Below are positions 7,589 to 15,097 of a stretch of DNA of 45,964 bases, in pieces. Position numbers and translations under genes: made by a program. Source of the stretch: DASTWM01 sp035765855. Its GTDB lineage: Bacteria; Chloroflexota; Chloroflexia; Chloroflexales; Roseiflexaceae. Location: contig DASTWM010000254.1 of the NCBI GenBank assembly GCA_035765855.1, positions 1 through 45,964 of the forward strand, written 5' to 3'. The stretch's first letter is position 1; every line of letters begins with the position of its first letter. The notes below the pieces were generated by a model, which was not told the DNA's origin, did not search any database, and saw only the letters and a program-made list of their open reading frames with translations.

Positions 7589-10500
7589 TTAGTGCATGGT
7601 ACGAATGGACTGATACAACGCGGTTGTTTCATCCAACGGCTCCACGCCAAGCTCGGCCTGCAAGGCTTGCACACAGCGCTCGTACAGCCGCAACGCCGTG
7701 CTGCGTTCGCCGAGTGAGGCGTGCGCCCGCATCAACAGCCGGTACGCTTCCTCGTGGGTCTGGTCTTGCTCAAGGACGCGCCATGCCAGCCCAATTGACT
7801 CGTGCATGTGGCCTTCTTCCAGCAGCAATGCGCCAAGCCGCAGCGCAGCGTCGTTAAAGAGCATGGTCAGCCGCTCGCGCTCCACCACCGACCAGTCCTC
7901 ATAGAACGCGTCGGGGAGGTACGGGCCGCGATATTCGGCCACGGCCTGACGGTACAGGCCCACTGCGCGAACACGCTGACCCTGGCGATCGGCCTGCTGC
8001 CCTTCGGCCACCGCGGCCATGAATGTCGCCGCATCAAGCTGATAATCGCTGTCGGCGTTGAAACAAAATGTCTCACCCTGCTGCAAAATGTACGAGGAAG
8101 GCGCGCCTTCGGGCCGGTCCGGCTCGATCGCCTTGCTGGTGCGGTTCAGCGTCACCCGCAGATTATTCGCCGCCGCCTCGGCATCCAGCTCCGGCCAGAG
8201 CGCATCGAGCAGGCGCTCGCGCGGCACGGTGCGCCCGCGCTCGGTAAGCAATAACTGAAACAGTTGGCGGGCCTTGCTGCTGCGCCAGTCACGGTCGCGC
8301 ACTTCCTCATCGCCGCGCCATAGTGCAAAGCTCCCAAGCGTGCGGATGTGCAGCGTGTATGCCGGACGATAGACCAGGTTACTGAGCGCATGATCGGCGG
8401 CCTGGCGCACCTGTGCATCTTTATCCTTCTGCAACGTTCGCAGCGGCACATACGCAGCCGCAGAGCCAAGCACGCCAAGCAAACGCGCCGCATGGGCGCG
8501 CACGCGCGCGTCTCGTTCGTTCAGCAACTGGTGGAGCAGTTCGACCGCATCTTCGCCAAGCTGGCGATGGAGGACATGACCGACGACTTCCGGCATGATC
8601 TGGCGACGAATGGCCTGCAACACCACATGCCGAATCGCGCGGGCTGGCAGCAGTGGCAAGAAATGCAGGTTCTTGGCCTGCATCAGCATCCAGCCATTTT
8701 CAAGTTCGGCATGGTGAAGCGCTTCATCCCCGATCTGCGCCGCCAGGAATGATCGATACAAATGCGCGCAGGCCAGGAACAGGCGATAATTATGCCGCTG
8801 CATCTGCTGGATGGTCGTAGCGAGGAGTTCGAGAGCCTGCGTGTGGTTACCGGTTTCGCCGAGCACCACCGCCATCAGCAGCCACAGCCGCAGATCGAAC
8901 GAACCCGATTGCGAGTCTTGCAGACGGCGTACGACGCTGCTCAAAATGCTATTGGTGTTGACTGATTGGCCGCGCGCGAGTTGGCTGTACACCTCGAGCG
9001 CCTGAATGTCCGCAAGTAACGAAAGATTGCCGGTATCATGAAAAGCCGTGCGGGCTTGTGACAGGTAGGTCATCGCTTCGTCGACACGGTTGCTCATGAG
9101 CAGCAAGAACGCAAGCTGCATGGCGCTGGTGCCAACAATATTGCCGCGATAATAATCTGTCAGGTAGCGATGCGTTTCGAGCGACAAGCCGATGGCTTCC
9201 GGCGTTTGGCCGAGCAGATACAGCGCCATCGCCCGTAAGCGCAGCAGATTTTGACGCATGCGATCGTCAAGATCAGCTTGCTGCATGTGCAACACTTCGT
9301 CGATCATGCTGAGCGCTTCCGTCGGGCGGCCAGATTGGCAGCAGATCGAGCCGACGATCATGGCCAGCAGCCACTGCCAGGTTGGACTGAGCGGGTACGC
9401 CAGCGCCTGCCGCGCCACCGTGAGCGTTGCCGCGTCGCGTCCTTTGCTGTACAGCATGGTCGCAACACAAACGCGCGCCGCACCCTGCGACCATTCATCG
9501 CGCACGTAGTTCGCGGCGCGGATCGCGCGCGCGCACAGCGCCAAGAGATATTGCGGGCGCGCCTGCCAGCCAAGCAGTGCCACCAGGTCGGCGAGGGCGC
9601 GCAGTTCACGGCTGTATTGCCCGTTCTGCCGGTACAGTTCCACAGCGCGCTCAATCGCCATGGTCGCCTGTCCCATGTCGAGCACGCCCTGGCTTACGCC
9701 CCACATATGCTGCAATTCAGCGTCACTCTCGCGGATTTCTGCTGGCAGCCGCGCAAGCCAGCGGCGCACCATGTCGCGCTGGGGCGTGCGCAGCAGCGGC
9801 CATGCCTGGTCGCGCAGCGCTTCGGCTAGCTGCGCGAATGCGTTCGCCTGCGCGAAATGTTCGAAGGCGGCTTCAAGCTCGCCACGGCGCTGAAAGGCGT
9901 GTCCGAAGCGCCGATGCAGCTCCATGAGTTCGTCCTGGCTCACGATTTCTTGCACGCCGCGCAGCAGCAGTTCGCGCCACAACGGGTGAAAACGTAGCTT
10001 GCCGCTGTATTCATCGACTGGCGTAATCGGCAAGCCGAGCGCCTGCGCCCGTCCGAGGAGATAGTCGGCGTCATCACTTTCCAGCGCTTCGGCCAGCAAT
10101 TCGGCATCAAAAGATGACGCCAGCGCGGTCAGGCGCAGAAACTGGATCATTTCCGCCGAAAGTTCAGACAGCACTTCTGACGCGAGATAATCAAGCAATT
10201 GCTCCTCGCGCCCGCGGAGCGCGGCGAGAAATGGGCCGCGCTGCTCTGGCGATTGTGAGGCCAGCGCCCGCGCAACAAGCTGCACACTCAACGCCCAGCC
10301 TTCCGTGCGCGCCAACAACAGCTCCAATTCTGCTTCGCTCAGCGTGACATGCTGCCCCGCAAGGAGTTGCTCAATCTCTTCCGACATGAGGTGCAGATCG
10401 CGCTGCGTGATTTCCAGCAGGCTTCCTTCCGTTCGCAGGCGCGCAAGCGGCGCAAATGTTGGCATGCGGCGGGAGGCCATCACGATATGGAGCGTCGGCG

Positions 10501-11017
10501 GCGCGGCCCGCAGCAGATAGCCAAGAATCTGGCTGATCACTGCGGAATCCACCACGTTCTGCACGTCGTCGAGCAATAAAAACGCCGCCGTCGGCACTTT
10601 GCGCTGCAAATCGCTGCACAACGCGCCTGCCACGAGCGGCCAGTCACGATCAAGGTTGGTTGCCGTATTCAGCATGCGCCATGCGTCCGCGCCGACCGCG
10701 GGAAACGCCACCTGAAATGCGCCGATCAAATACGCAAGGAATGATGCAGGGTCGCGCTCGGTAACATCAAAGGTTAGCCAACTTACCGGCGCATTGGTGC
10801 GGGCCAGTTCCTGCGCCCACTGCGATAGCAACGTCGTTTTTCCGTAGCCGGCGGGTGCCACCAGCAGCGTTACTGGATGCAGCCGCACGTCAGCGAGCAA
10901 CGCCTGCAAATCAGGCCGCGGCAGCACACCGACGCGCAACGGTGGCGCGGTATACTTGAGTGGAAGCAGCGTTTGACTGGAAGGGCGAAGCGCCGGTAAG
11001 ATGGGCGTATGGATCAT
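7589..11017 (-). CDS. STAND-type ATPase transcriptional regulator with C-terminal BTAD domain
   Basis: This gene encodes 1142 residues. The N-terminal NTPase has a Walker A APAGYGKT (54-61) and Walker B FLLLDD (146-151), as in MalT-like STAND proteins. A long helical repeat region (about 330-840) looks like TPR. A HEAT-like pair (about 845-885) follows, with NERDARVRAHAARLLG and DKDAQVRQAADHAL. The C-terminus (about 887-1142) has an OmpR/SARP-type winged helix (LHIRTLGSFALWRG, SSKARQLFQLLL) and a bacterial transcriptional activator domain. The protein is expected to bind a ligand with its helical repeats, oligomerise with ATP and activate transcription. No target is evident, and the gene stands alone between unrelated genes. 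Upstream lies a perfect dyad at 11137-11166 next to a TATAAT box, a likely site of control. Confidence 0.88.
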   Translation of the reverse strand: MIHTPILPALRPSSQTLLPLKYTAPPLRVGVLPRPDLQALLADVRLHPVTLLVAPAGYGKTTLLSQWAQELARTNAPVSWLTFDVTERDPASFLAYLIGAFQVAFPAVGADAWRMLNTATNLDRDWPLVAGALCSDLQRKVPTAAFLLLDDVQNVVDSAVISQILGYLLRAAPPTLHIVMASRRMPTFAPLARLRTEGSLLEITQRDLHLMSEEIEQLLAGQHVTLSEAELELLLARTEGWALSVQLVARALASQSPEQRGPFLAALRGREEQLLDYLASEVLSELSAEMIQFLRLTALASSFDAELLAEALESDDADYLLGRAQALGLPITPVDEYSGKLRFHPLWRELLLRGVQEIVSQDELMELHRRFGHAFQRRGELEAAFEHFAQANAFAQLAEALRDQAWPLLRTPQRDMVRRWLARLPAEIRESDAELQHMWGVSQGVLDMGQATMAIERAVELYRQNGQYSRELRALADLVALLGWQARPQYLLALCARAIRAANYVRDEWSQGAARVCVATMLYSKGRDAATLTVARQALAYPLSPTWQWLLAMIVGSICCQSGRPTEALSMIDEVLHMQQADLDDRMRQNLLRLRAMALYLLGQTPEAIGLSLETHRYLTDYYRGNIVGTSAMQLAFLLLMSNRVDEAMTYLSQARTAFHDTGNLSLLADIQALEVYSQLARGQSVNTNSILSSVVRRLQDSQSGSFDLRLWLLMAVVLGETGNHTQALELLATTIQQMQRHNYRLFLACAHLYRSFLAAQIGDEALHHAELENGWMLMQAKNLHFLPLLPARAIRHVVLQAIRRQIMPEVVGHVLHRQLGEDAVELLHQLLNERDARVRAHAARLLGVLGSAAAYVPLRTLQKDKDAQVRQAADHALSNLVYRPAYTLHIRTLGSFALWRGDEEVRDRDWRSSKARQLFQLLLTERGRTVPRERLLDALWPELDAEAAANNLRVTLNRTSKAIEPDRPEGAPSSYILQQGETFCFNADSDYQLDAATFMAAVAEGQQADRQGQRVRAVGLYRQAVAEYRGPYLPDAFYEDWSVVERERLTMLFNDAALRLGALLLEEGHMHESIGLAWRVLEQDQTHEEAYRLLMRAHASLGERSTALRLYERCVQALQAELGVEPLDETTALYQSIRTMH

Positions 11018-11111
11018 ATGCTAACCATAGTGCGATGCTACGACGTTTTGATTAATTATAGCAATACTAACGAACGATAGATACCCGCCCACCAAAGCTA
11101 GTTCGTTGCAA

Positions 11112-11166
11112 ATTATAGCCAATTGCATAGCAAGCAATGTAAAGAACAGCTACGTATTCTTTACAT
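11112..11166 (-). promoter_or_regulatory. Promoter region with perfect 10-10-10 dyad upstream of the BTAD regulator
   Basis: TATAAT lies on the minus strand at 11112-11117. Upstream of it, ATGTAAAGAA (11137-11146) and its exact reverse complement TTCTTTACAT (11157-11166) are separated by 10 bases. The arm includes TTTACA, a possible -35 box, but the 20-base spacer would be too long, so the -35 assignment is uncertain. The centre-to-centre spacing of the arms, two helical turns, suits a dimeric DNA-binding protein. The rest of 11018-11277 is AT-rich and shows no gene. Confidence 0.5.
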
Positions 11167-11277
11167 GTCCATGCTTCTTTTTGGGCAATATGTGGATTAC
11201 AAAGCCGTATAAAGCAGCACAGCACATATCTGCTGGCAGTAATTGAGCAGCATGTGTGAAATGGCAGCCGCGTAAAC

Positions 11278-12570
11278 TTACTTTTGCTGCGATGAGCGCA
11301 GGGATTGAAGGCGGGCGTGAATCCACCGCACCTCATCCGCCGCTGCCGGCACCAGGCCGTCGAGCTTCGCGGCGCGGAGTTCGGCCAGCAGCCGCCCGAT
11401 CTGCGGGCCGGGCGTGAGGCCATGGGCGAGCAGGTACGAGCCATCGACCGCGAGTTTTATGTCGCGTAACGGCAGGTAGCGCGCGATCAGGCGCGGCACT
11501 GGCTGCGGCTCGACGATCTGCGCCACGCGAAGCGCTGTTTCATCAAGATCATGGAGCAGGTGATCGATCTGGCTGTTGCGTTGCGCCGCACGAAGATCGG
11601 GCATGCACGCTTGCACGCGCGAAAGGTCGTGCAGGAGGCGAATGATCGGCGCGGGCGGCTGGTAGCGCGCAATGAGAGCCTCGCGTTGCGCTGGCGTTAA
11701 CGGATAGACCGTAATGCCAGCGTATAGTTTAGCGAGGCTGACGTTCGGGAACCTGGCTTGCCGGGCCGCCGCGAACTGTTGAGCCTGGGCTGCCGACCAG
11801 CCAAGCGACGGCAGCAGGTGTGGCAGCGCGCCAAGTTCGGCTAAATGCGCGATGGCTCGCTCTGGCTGCGGCTCGTGGAACAGGAGCTGCAACTCGTTCG
11901 CCAGCCGCTGCGGCGTGGTGCGCTCCCACATGCCAGTCTGGAGCGCTGCCATGGCAAGATCGCGCGTGTGTGGCTCCAGCGCAAAGCCGAGGCGAGCCGC
12001 CAGGCGAACGGCGCGCAAGATTCGCGTCGGATCATCGACAAAGCTTTCGTCGTGGAGTACGCGCAGGCGGCACGCATGCAGATCGGCCAGACCGCCGTAC
12101 ATGTCAAACAACCGACCGTAGTCTGCACCGCTGAGACCGACCGCAAGCGCATTCACGGTGAAATCGCGCCGGAACAGATCGTCTGCAAGCGCGGCTGGCT
12201 CGACCTGCGGGAGCGCGGCGGGCTGCTGGTATCGTTCGCGCCGCGCCATGACAAAGTCGAGCGCGACGCCATTCGGCAGCGTCCACGTCGCCGTGCCAAA
12301 TGGCGCGTAGCTGATAATGGTGCCGCCAAGATCATCAGCTAATGTCTGTGCAAGCAGCACCGCATTCCCTTCGACGACGAGATCCAGATCGCCGTGCGGG
12401 CGGTCGAGCAGCATGTCGCGCACAGTGCCGCCAACGACATACGCCGTCGCGCCGTGCTGCGCGGCTACAGCAGCAGCATGACGAATCAATCCCAACCGCT
12501 CAGCGCTAAGGAACGCTTCAAGCTGCGCGGCAACGTTGCGCTGTTCATGTGGTGTCGGCTGTGCTACCAT
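11278..12570 (-). CDS. cca: CCA tRNA nucleotidyltransferase / poly(A) polymerase family protein
   Basis: This gene encodes about 430 residues. Numbering here counts from the ATG at 12591, which would add 7 residues. The nucleotidyltransferase head has VGGTVRDMLL (53-62), the metal-binding DLD (68-70), and the conserved RRDFTVNALA segment followed by the DPTRILRAVRLAARLGF motif of class II enzymes. The C-terminal half is helical, and I see no HD-domain motif. It would add CCA, or only part of it, to tRNA 3' ends. Start choice: a -10 box (TATACT, extended by TGC) at 12600-12605 places the 5' end near 12593. That leaves 12591 leaderless, while ATG 12570 has GGAAG in front, so 12570 is preferred with modest confidence. 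Whether it is CCA-adding, A-adding or a poly(A) polymerase needs biochemical or tree evidence. Confidence 0.85.
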   Translation of the reverse strand: MVAQPTPHEQRNVAAQLEAFLSAERLGLIRHAAAVAAQHGATAYVVGGTVRDMLLDRPHGDLDLVVEGNAVLLAQTLADDLGGTIISYAPFGTATWTLPNGVALDFVMARRERYQQPAALPQVEPAALADDLFRRDFTVNALAVGLSGADYGRLFDMYGGLADLHACRLRVLHDESFVDDPTRILRAVRLAARLGFALEPHTRDLAMAALQTGMWERTTPQRLANELQLLFHEPQPERAIAHLAELGALPHLLPSLGWSAAQAQQFAAARQARFPNVSLAKLYAGITVYPLTPAQREALIARYQPPAPIIRLLHDLSRVQACMPDLRAAQRNSQIDHLLHDLDETALRVAQIVEPQPVPRLIARYLPLRDIKLAVDGSYLLAHGLTPGPQIGRLLAELRAAKLDGLVPAAADEVRWIHARLQSLRSSQQK

Positions 12571-12599
12571 GCTGCTTCCATAAATCATCATTTATCGAA

Positions 12600-12605
12600 A
12601 GTATA
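12600..12605 (-). promoter_or_regulatory. Extended -10 promoter of cca
   Basis: On the minus strand TGC is followed directly by TATACT. The -35 region is poor. It lies at the very start of the divergent GNAT gene (ATG 12608), so transcription of the two genes must interfere or be balanced. Confidence 0.5.
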
Positions 12606-12607
12606 GC

Positions 12608-13009
12608 ATGCTGCACACACCAAACCTCCAAACGAATCCGGTTGTTTCTGCCGACGCAATTAACGCGCTGCGCGCCGCAGTTGGCTGGCATGGGCAGGAG
12701 CGCGATTACCCGGCGGCGCTGAGCGGCTACTGGGCCTGCATTGGCGGCTTCGATGAAGCGGGCCGCCTGGTGGCGTGGTGCGCGCTTCTGAGCGATGGCG
12801 TGCGCCATGCCGTGCTCATCGATGTGATTGTGCATCCGGCGTGGCAGCGGCAAGGTGTCGGGAGAGAATTGGTGCGCCGCGCCGTCGAGCATTGTCTCGC
12901 GCACGGCATCACCATTATTCATGTGGATTTTCTGCCGGAACGGGCCGCCTTTTATCAGCGATGCGGCTTTCGGATCGGCATGGGCGGCATTTATCAACCA
13001 CCGGCCTGA
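12608..13009 (+). CDS. GNAT family N-acetyltransferase
   Basis: This gene encodes 133 residues, the size of a minimal GNAT domain. Motif A is clear: LIDVIVHPAWQRQGVGRELVRRAVEH (about residues 74-99), where the Q/R-x-x-G-V-G loop binds the acetyl-CoA pyrophosphate. The C-terminal FYQRCGFRIGMGG (about 115-127) is the usual GNAT closing strand. It would transfer an acetyl group to an amine of an unknown substrate in the cytoplasm. No Shine-Dalgarno is visible before ATG 12608, and the start lies against the divergent cca promoter, so it may be leaderless or start slightly further in. It is convergent with the small acidic gene. Confidence 0.8.
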   Translation: MLHTPNLQTNPVVSADAINALRAAVGWHGQERDYPAALSGYWACIGGFDEAGRLVAWCALLSDGVRHAVLIDVIVHPAWQRQGVGRELVRRAVEHCLAHGITIIHVDFLPERAAFYQRCGFRIGMGGIYQPPA

Positions 13010-13024
13010 CAGGCCGCATGGCAC

Positions 13025-13261
13025 CTATCCGGGCGTGATCTCATCCGCAGGATCGATTTCTTCTTCAGCAGCAGCGTTCTCATCGTCCGTTGCGGTGGTG
13101 CTCTCATTGGTCGGCGGCAATGTCTGCATGATGTCGCTCTCGGTGGCACCCTGATGCGCGCTTTGCTCGTCAACCGGCGTTTGCTCCTGAGGAGTCGGGG
13201 TTTCCTTTTCGGGCGACGCGATGGTAGCTGGCGTCTGAGCTTTTTGGGCTGGGTTTGACAT
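13025..13261 (-). CDS. Small acidic, probably disordered protein
   Basis: This gene gives 78 residues from the ATG at 13261, which has a strong AAAGGAG Shine-Dalgarno eight bases upstream. The longer frame reaching to 13405 lacks this and is rejected. Composition is dominated by Pro, Thr, Gln, Glu and Asp (TPTPQEQTPVDEQ, then ENAAAEEEIDPADE). It has no hydrophobic core, cysteine or membrane segment, so intrinsic disorder is expected. A CGCCG-CTGAA-CGGCG hairpin sits just upstream of the Shine-Dalgarno. I do not recognise a family and suggest no function. Confidence 0.6.
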   Translation of the reverse strand: MSNPAQKAQTPATIASPEKETPTPQEQTPVDEQSAHQGATESDIMQTLPPTNESTTATDDENAAAEEEIDPADEITPG

Positions 13262-13355
13262 GGTGCAGCTCCTTTCGCCGCTGAACGGCGTTTCTACGTA
13301 CCTGTTTGCGTGAACGAATAACAGCACTCTTTCAGCAAGTTGTGTACCGAAAGTG

Positions 13356-14009
13356 CTAGCGCCATGCCAGCACCTCCGTGTCCGCCACAACATACACGCG
13401 ATCACCTGGCGCTGGCGTAATCATCGCCATGCCGGTGAAGCTGCCGAAGGATGGCAGCACCCCGACCCGCGCGCCGAACCAGAAACAGGGCAACTGCAAG
13501 CGCTGCCGACCCGCGCCCTGAATCCGCACGCCGGGGTGAAGATGTCCCGCCAGCGCATATCCCTCGTGCGGCACGGCGGGCTGATGGAGCAGCGCAAACG
13601 GCGGCATGGCCTGTGGCGCGTCCACAACCGTGAAGTTCCACTCCGGCGGCGGGTCGCCCGCGTGTCGATCATGATTGCCGCGCACCAGCAGCACCTCCAA
13701 CAGCGGCCATTCGGCGCGCCACGCGGTGATAGTTTCAAGCGTTTGCCATGCGCGGCCAGCTTTGGCATGCAGCAGATCGCCGAGCAGCACCAGCCGCCGC
13801 GCGCCGGTGCGCTGGAGCACGCCGCTCAGTCGCGCAAGGTCATCGGTGGTGGTGCCGCCCGGCAGCGCGATGCCTGCGGCGCGGAATGTGGCCGCTTTGC
13901 CCCAATGCGTATCGGCGACGAACAGGGTTGCCATGCGCGGCCAGAACAACGCCCGCTCCGGCAGCAGCACGACTTCTTCGCCTGCAAGATCAATCGCTAT
14001 ATCGGCCAT
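13356..14009 (-). CDS. pdeM: Ligase-associated DNA damage response metallophosphoesterase
   Basis: This gene encodes 217 residues, matching the PdeM family. Calcineurin-like metal-binding motifs are all present: DTHWGK (33-38, Asp33 and His35), LGDLLH (76-81, Asp78), RGNHDRH (110-116, Asn112 and His113) and GHLHPG (155-160). The family is a nuclease/phosphodiesterase encoded beside an ATP-dependent DNA ligase, an Lhr-type helicase and an exonuclease in a bacterial DNA repair set. Here the helicase is two genes upstream, with an EamA transporter gene in between; no ligase or exonuclease gene is in the window. Base pairs 14019-14090 upstream hold a 9-base-unit inverted repeat. Confidence 0.85.
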   Translation of the reverse strand: MADIAIDLAGEEVVLLPERALFWPRMATLFVADTHWGKAATFRAAGIALPGGTTTDDLARLSGVLQRTGARRLVLLGDLLHAKAGRAWQTLETITAWRAEWPLLEVLLVRGNHDRHAGDPPPEWNFTVVDAPQAMPPFALLHQPAVPHEGYALAGHLHPGVRIQGAGRQRLQLPCFWFGARVGVLPSFGSFTGMAMITPAPGDRVYVVADTEVLAWR

Positions 14010-14018
14010 TTTATCGTT

Positions 14019-14090
14019 AACCGCCGAGGACGCTAAGAGCGCCAGGAAAATCTCTTTTCATCTTAGCGTTCTTTGCGCCCGTGGGGGTTA
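14019..14090. repeat. Imperfect inverted repeat made of 9-base units
   Basis: The left arm carries CCGCCGAGG, ACGCTAAGA and GCGCCAGGA. The right arm, read on the minus strand, carries CCCACGGGC, GCAAAGAAC and GCTAAGATG. The arms flank an AT-rich loop (AAAATCTCTTTTCAT). The element fills the 84-base gap between the EamA gene and pdeM and belongs to the same family as those at 1843, 21443, 40774 and 43443. Confidence 0.6.
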
Positions 14091-14093
14091 TTA

Positions 14094-15002
14094 TCATGAG
14101 CGGCGGGTGAGCAGCACACCGCCGACGATCAGCAGCGCGCCGATGCCTTGCAACAGCACCGGCTGCTCGCCAAGCACCGGCCATGCGACCAACGTTGCGA
14201 CCAGCGGAATCGCGCAGCCAAAGATTGCCGTGCGGTTGCTGCCGACGTTGCGCACACTCGTGTTCCACAGCAGGTATGCCAGCACAATCGCGAGCAGCGA
14301 CGAATAGGCAATGCCCGACCAGCTTACCAATCCAATCTCGCCCCATGCCACCTGCACCAACTCCGTCCCGCCAACCAGGAGCAGGCCCGGCAGCCCGATG
14401 ATCGTCGTCAGCGTGGTGATAGCGAGCGGCGACATGCCACCGCTGAGCGTCCGCACGCCGAGGGTATAGAACGCCCAACACAGCGCCGCGACAAGCGCCA
14501 GCATGTCGCCAAGAAACGTCGCCGATGACAATTCCACCCCACGGGCGACCACCACAAGCGCCACACCAGCTATCGCCAGCACGACGCCACCAGCGATTGC
14601 GCGCGTCAGCCGCTCGATGCCAAATGCTGCGCCGAACAGCGCCACCAGCGCCGGAGTCGCGGCGATCAGCAGCGAACTATTGGCTGCGGTGGTGTACGCA
14701 AGACTGAGCACAAACAGCACCTGGTACAGTGTATTTCCAATGACACCCAGCAGAATCAGCCGCAGCCAGCTACGACGCGGCGGCAGCAGTGTGCCCTCGC
14801 GCCGCCACAGGATGAAGCCTAACACCGTACCAGCAATTGCAAAACGCAACGCCACAAACGCGAGTGGCGGAATGTCCGCGAGCGCCACTTTGATCACGCT
14901 GAAGTTTGCACCCCAGATCAGCACGACCAGCAGCATGGGCAGATCATTGGATGAAAGAGTTGTCTCCAATGGACGAGCAATAGATTCGGTTGAGCGAAGC
15001 AC
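14094..15002 (-). CDS. EamA/DMT family transporter
   Basis: This gene encodes 302 residues with ten hydrophobic segments, arranged as two EamA repeats of five helices. The first repeat opens with LLVVLIWGANFSVIKVAL and contains the family's ALRFAIAG segment. The second opens with LALVAALCWAFYTLGVRTL and ends with the ...GEQPVLLQGIGALLIVGGVLL signature. It would export or import a small metabolite such as an amino acid across the cytoplasmic membrane; the substrate cannot be read. The start is GTG at 15002, with AAGGAG five bases upstream. It lies between the two DNA repair genes on the same strand. Confidence 0.85.
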   Translation of the reverse strand: MLRSTESIARPLETTLSSNDLPMLLVVLIWGANFSVIKVALADIPPLAFVALRFAIAGTVLGFILWRREGTLLPPRRSWLRLILLGVIGNTLYQVLFVLSLAYTTAANSSLLIAATPALVALFGAAFGIERLTRAIAGGVVLAIAGVALVVVARGVELSSATFLGDMLALVAALCWAFYTLGVRTLSGGMSPLAITTLTTIIGLPGLLLVGGTELVQVAWGEIGLVSWSGIAYSSLLAIVLAYLLWNTSVRNVGSNRTAIFGCAIPLVATLVAWPVLGEQPVLLQGIGALLIVGGVLLTRRS

Positions 15003-15097
15003 ACTATCTCCTTGACAACGACATAAACAGCAGAAATCTTCTTATCGATGACCATGCACTAACTACACCCGGGCGGCAGAAAGCAGCGCAACTTTAT

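Noticed and set aside
12602..12607. TATAGC as a -10 box for the GNAT gene
   Set aside because: It touches the start codon, so no transcript could include the ATG with a normal start; on the other strand it forms the cca -10 box.
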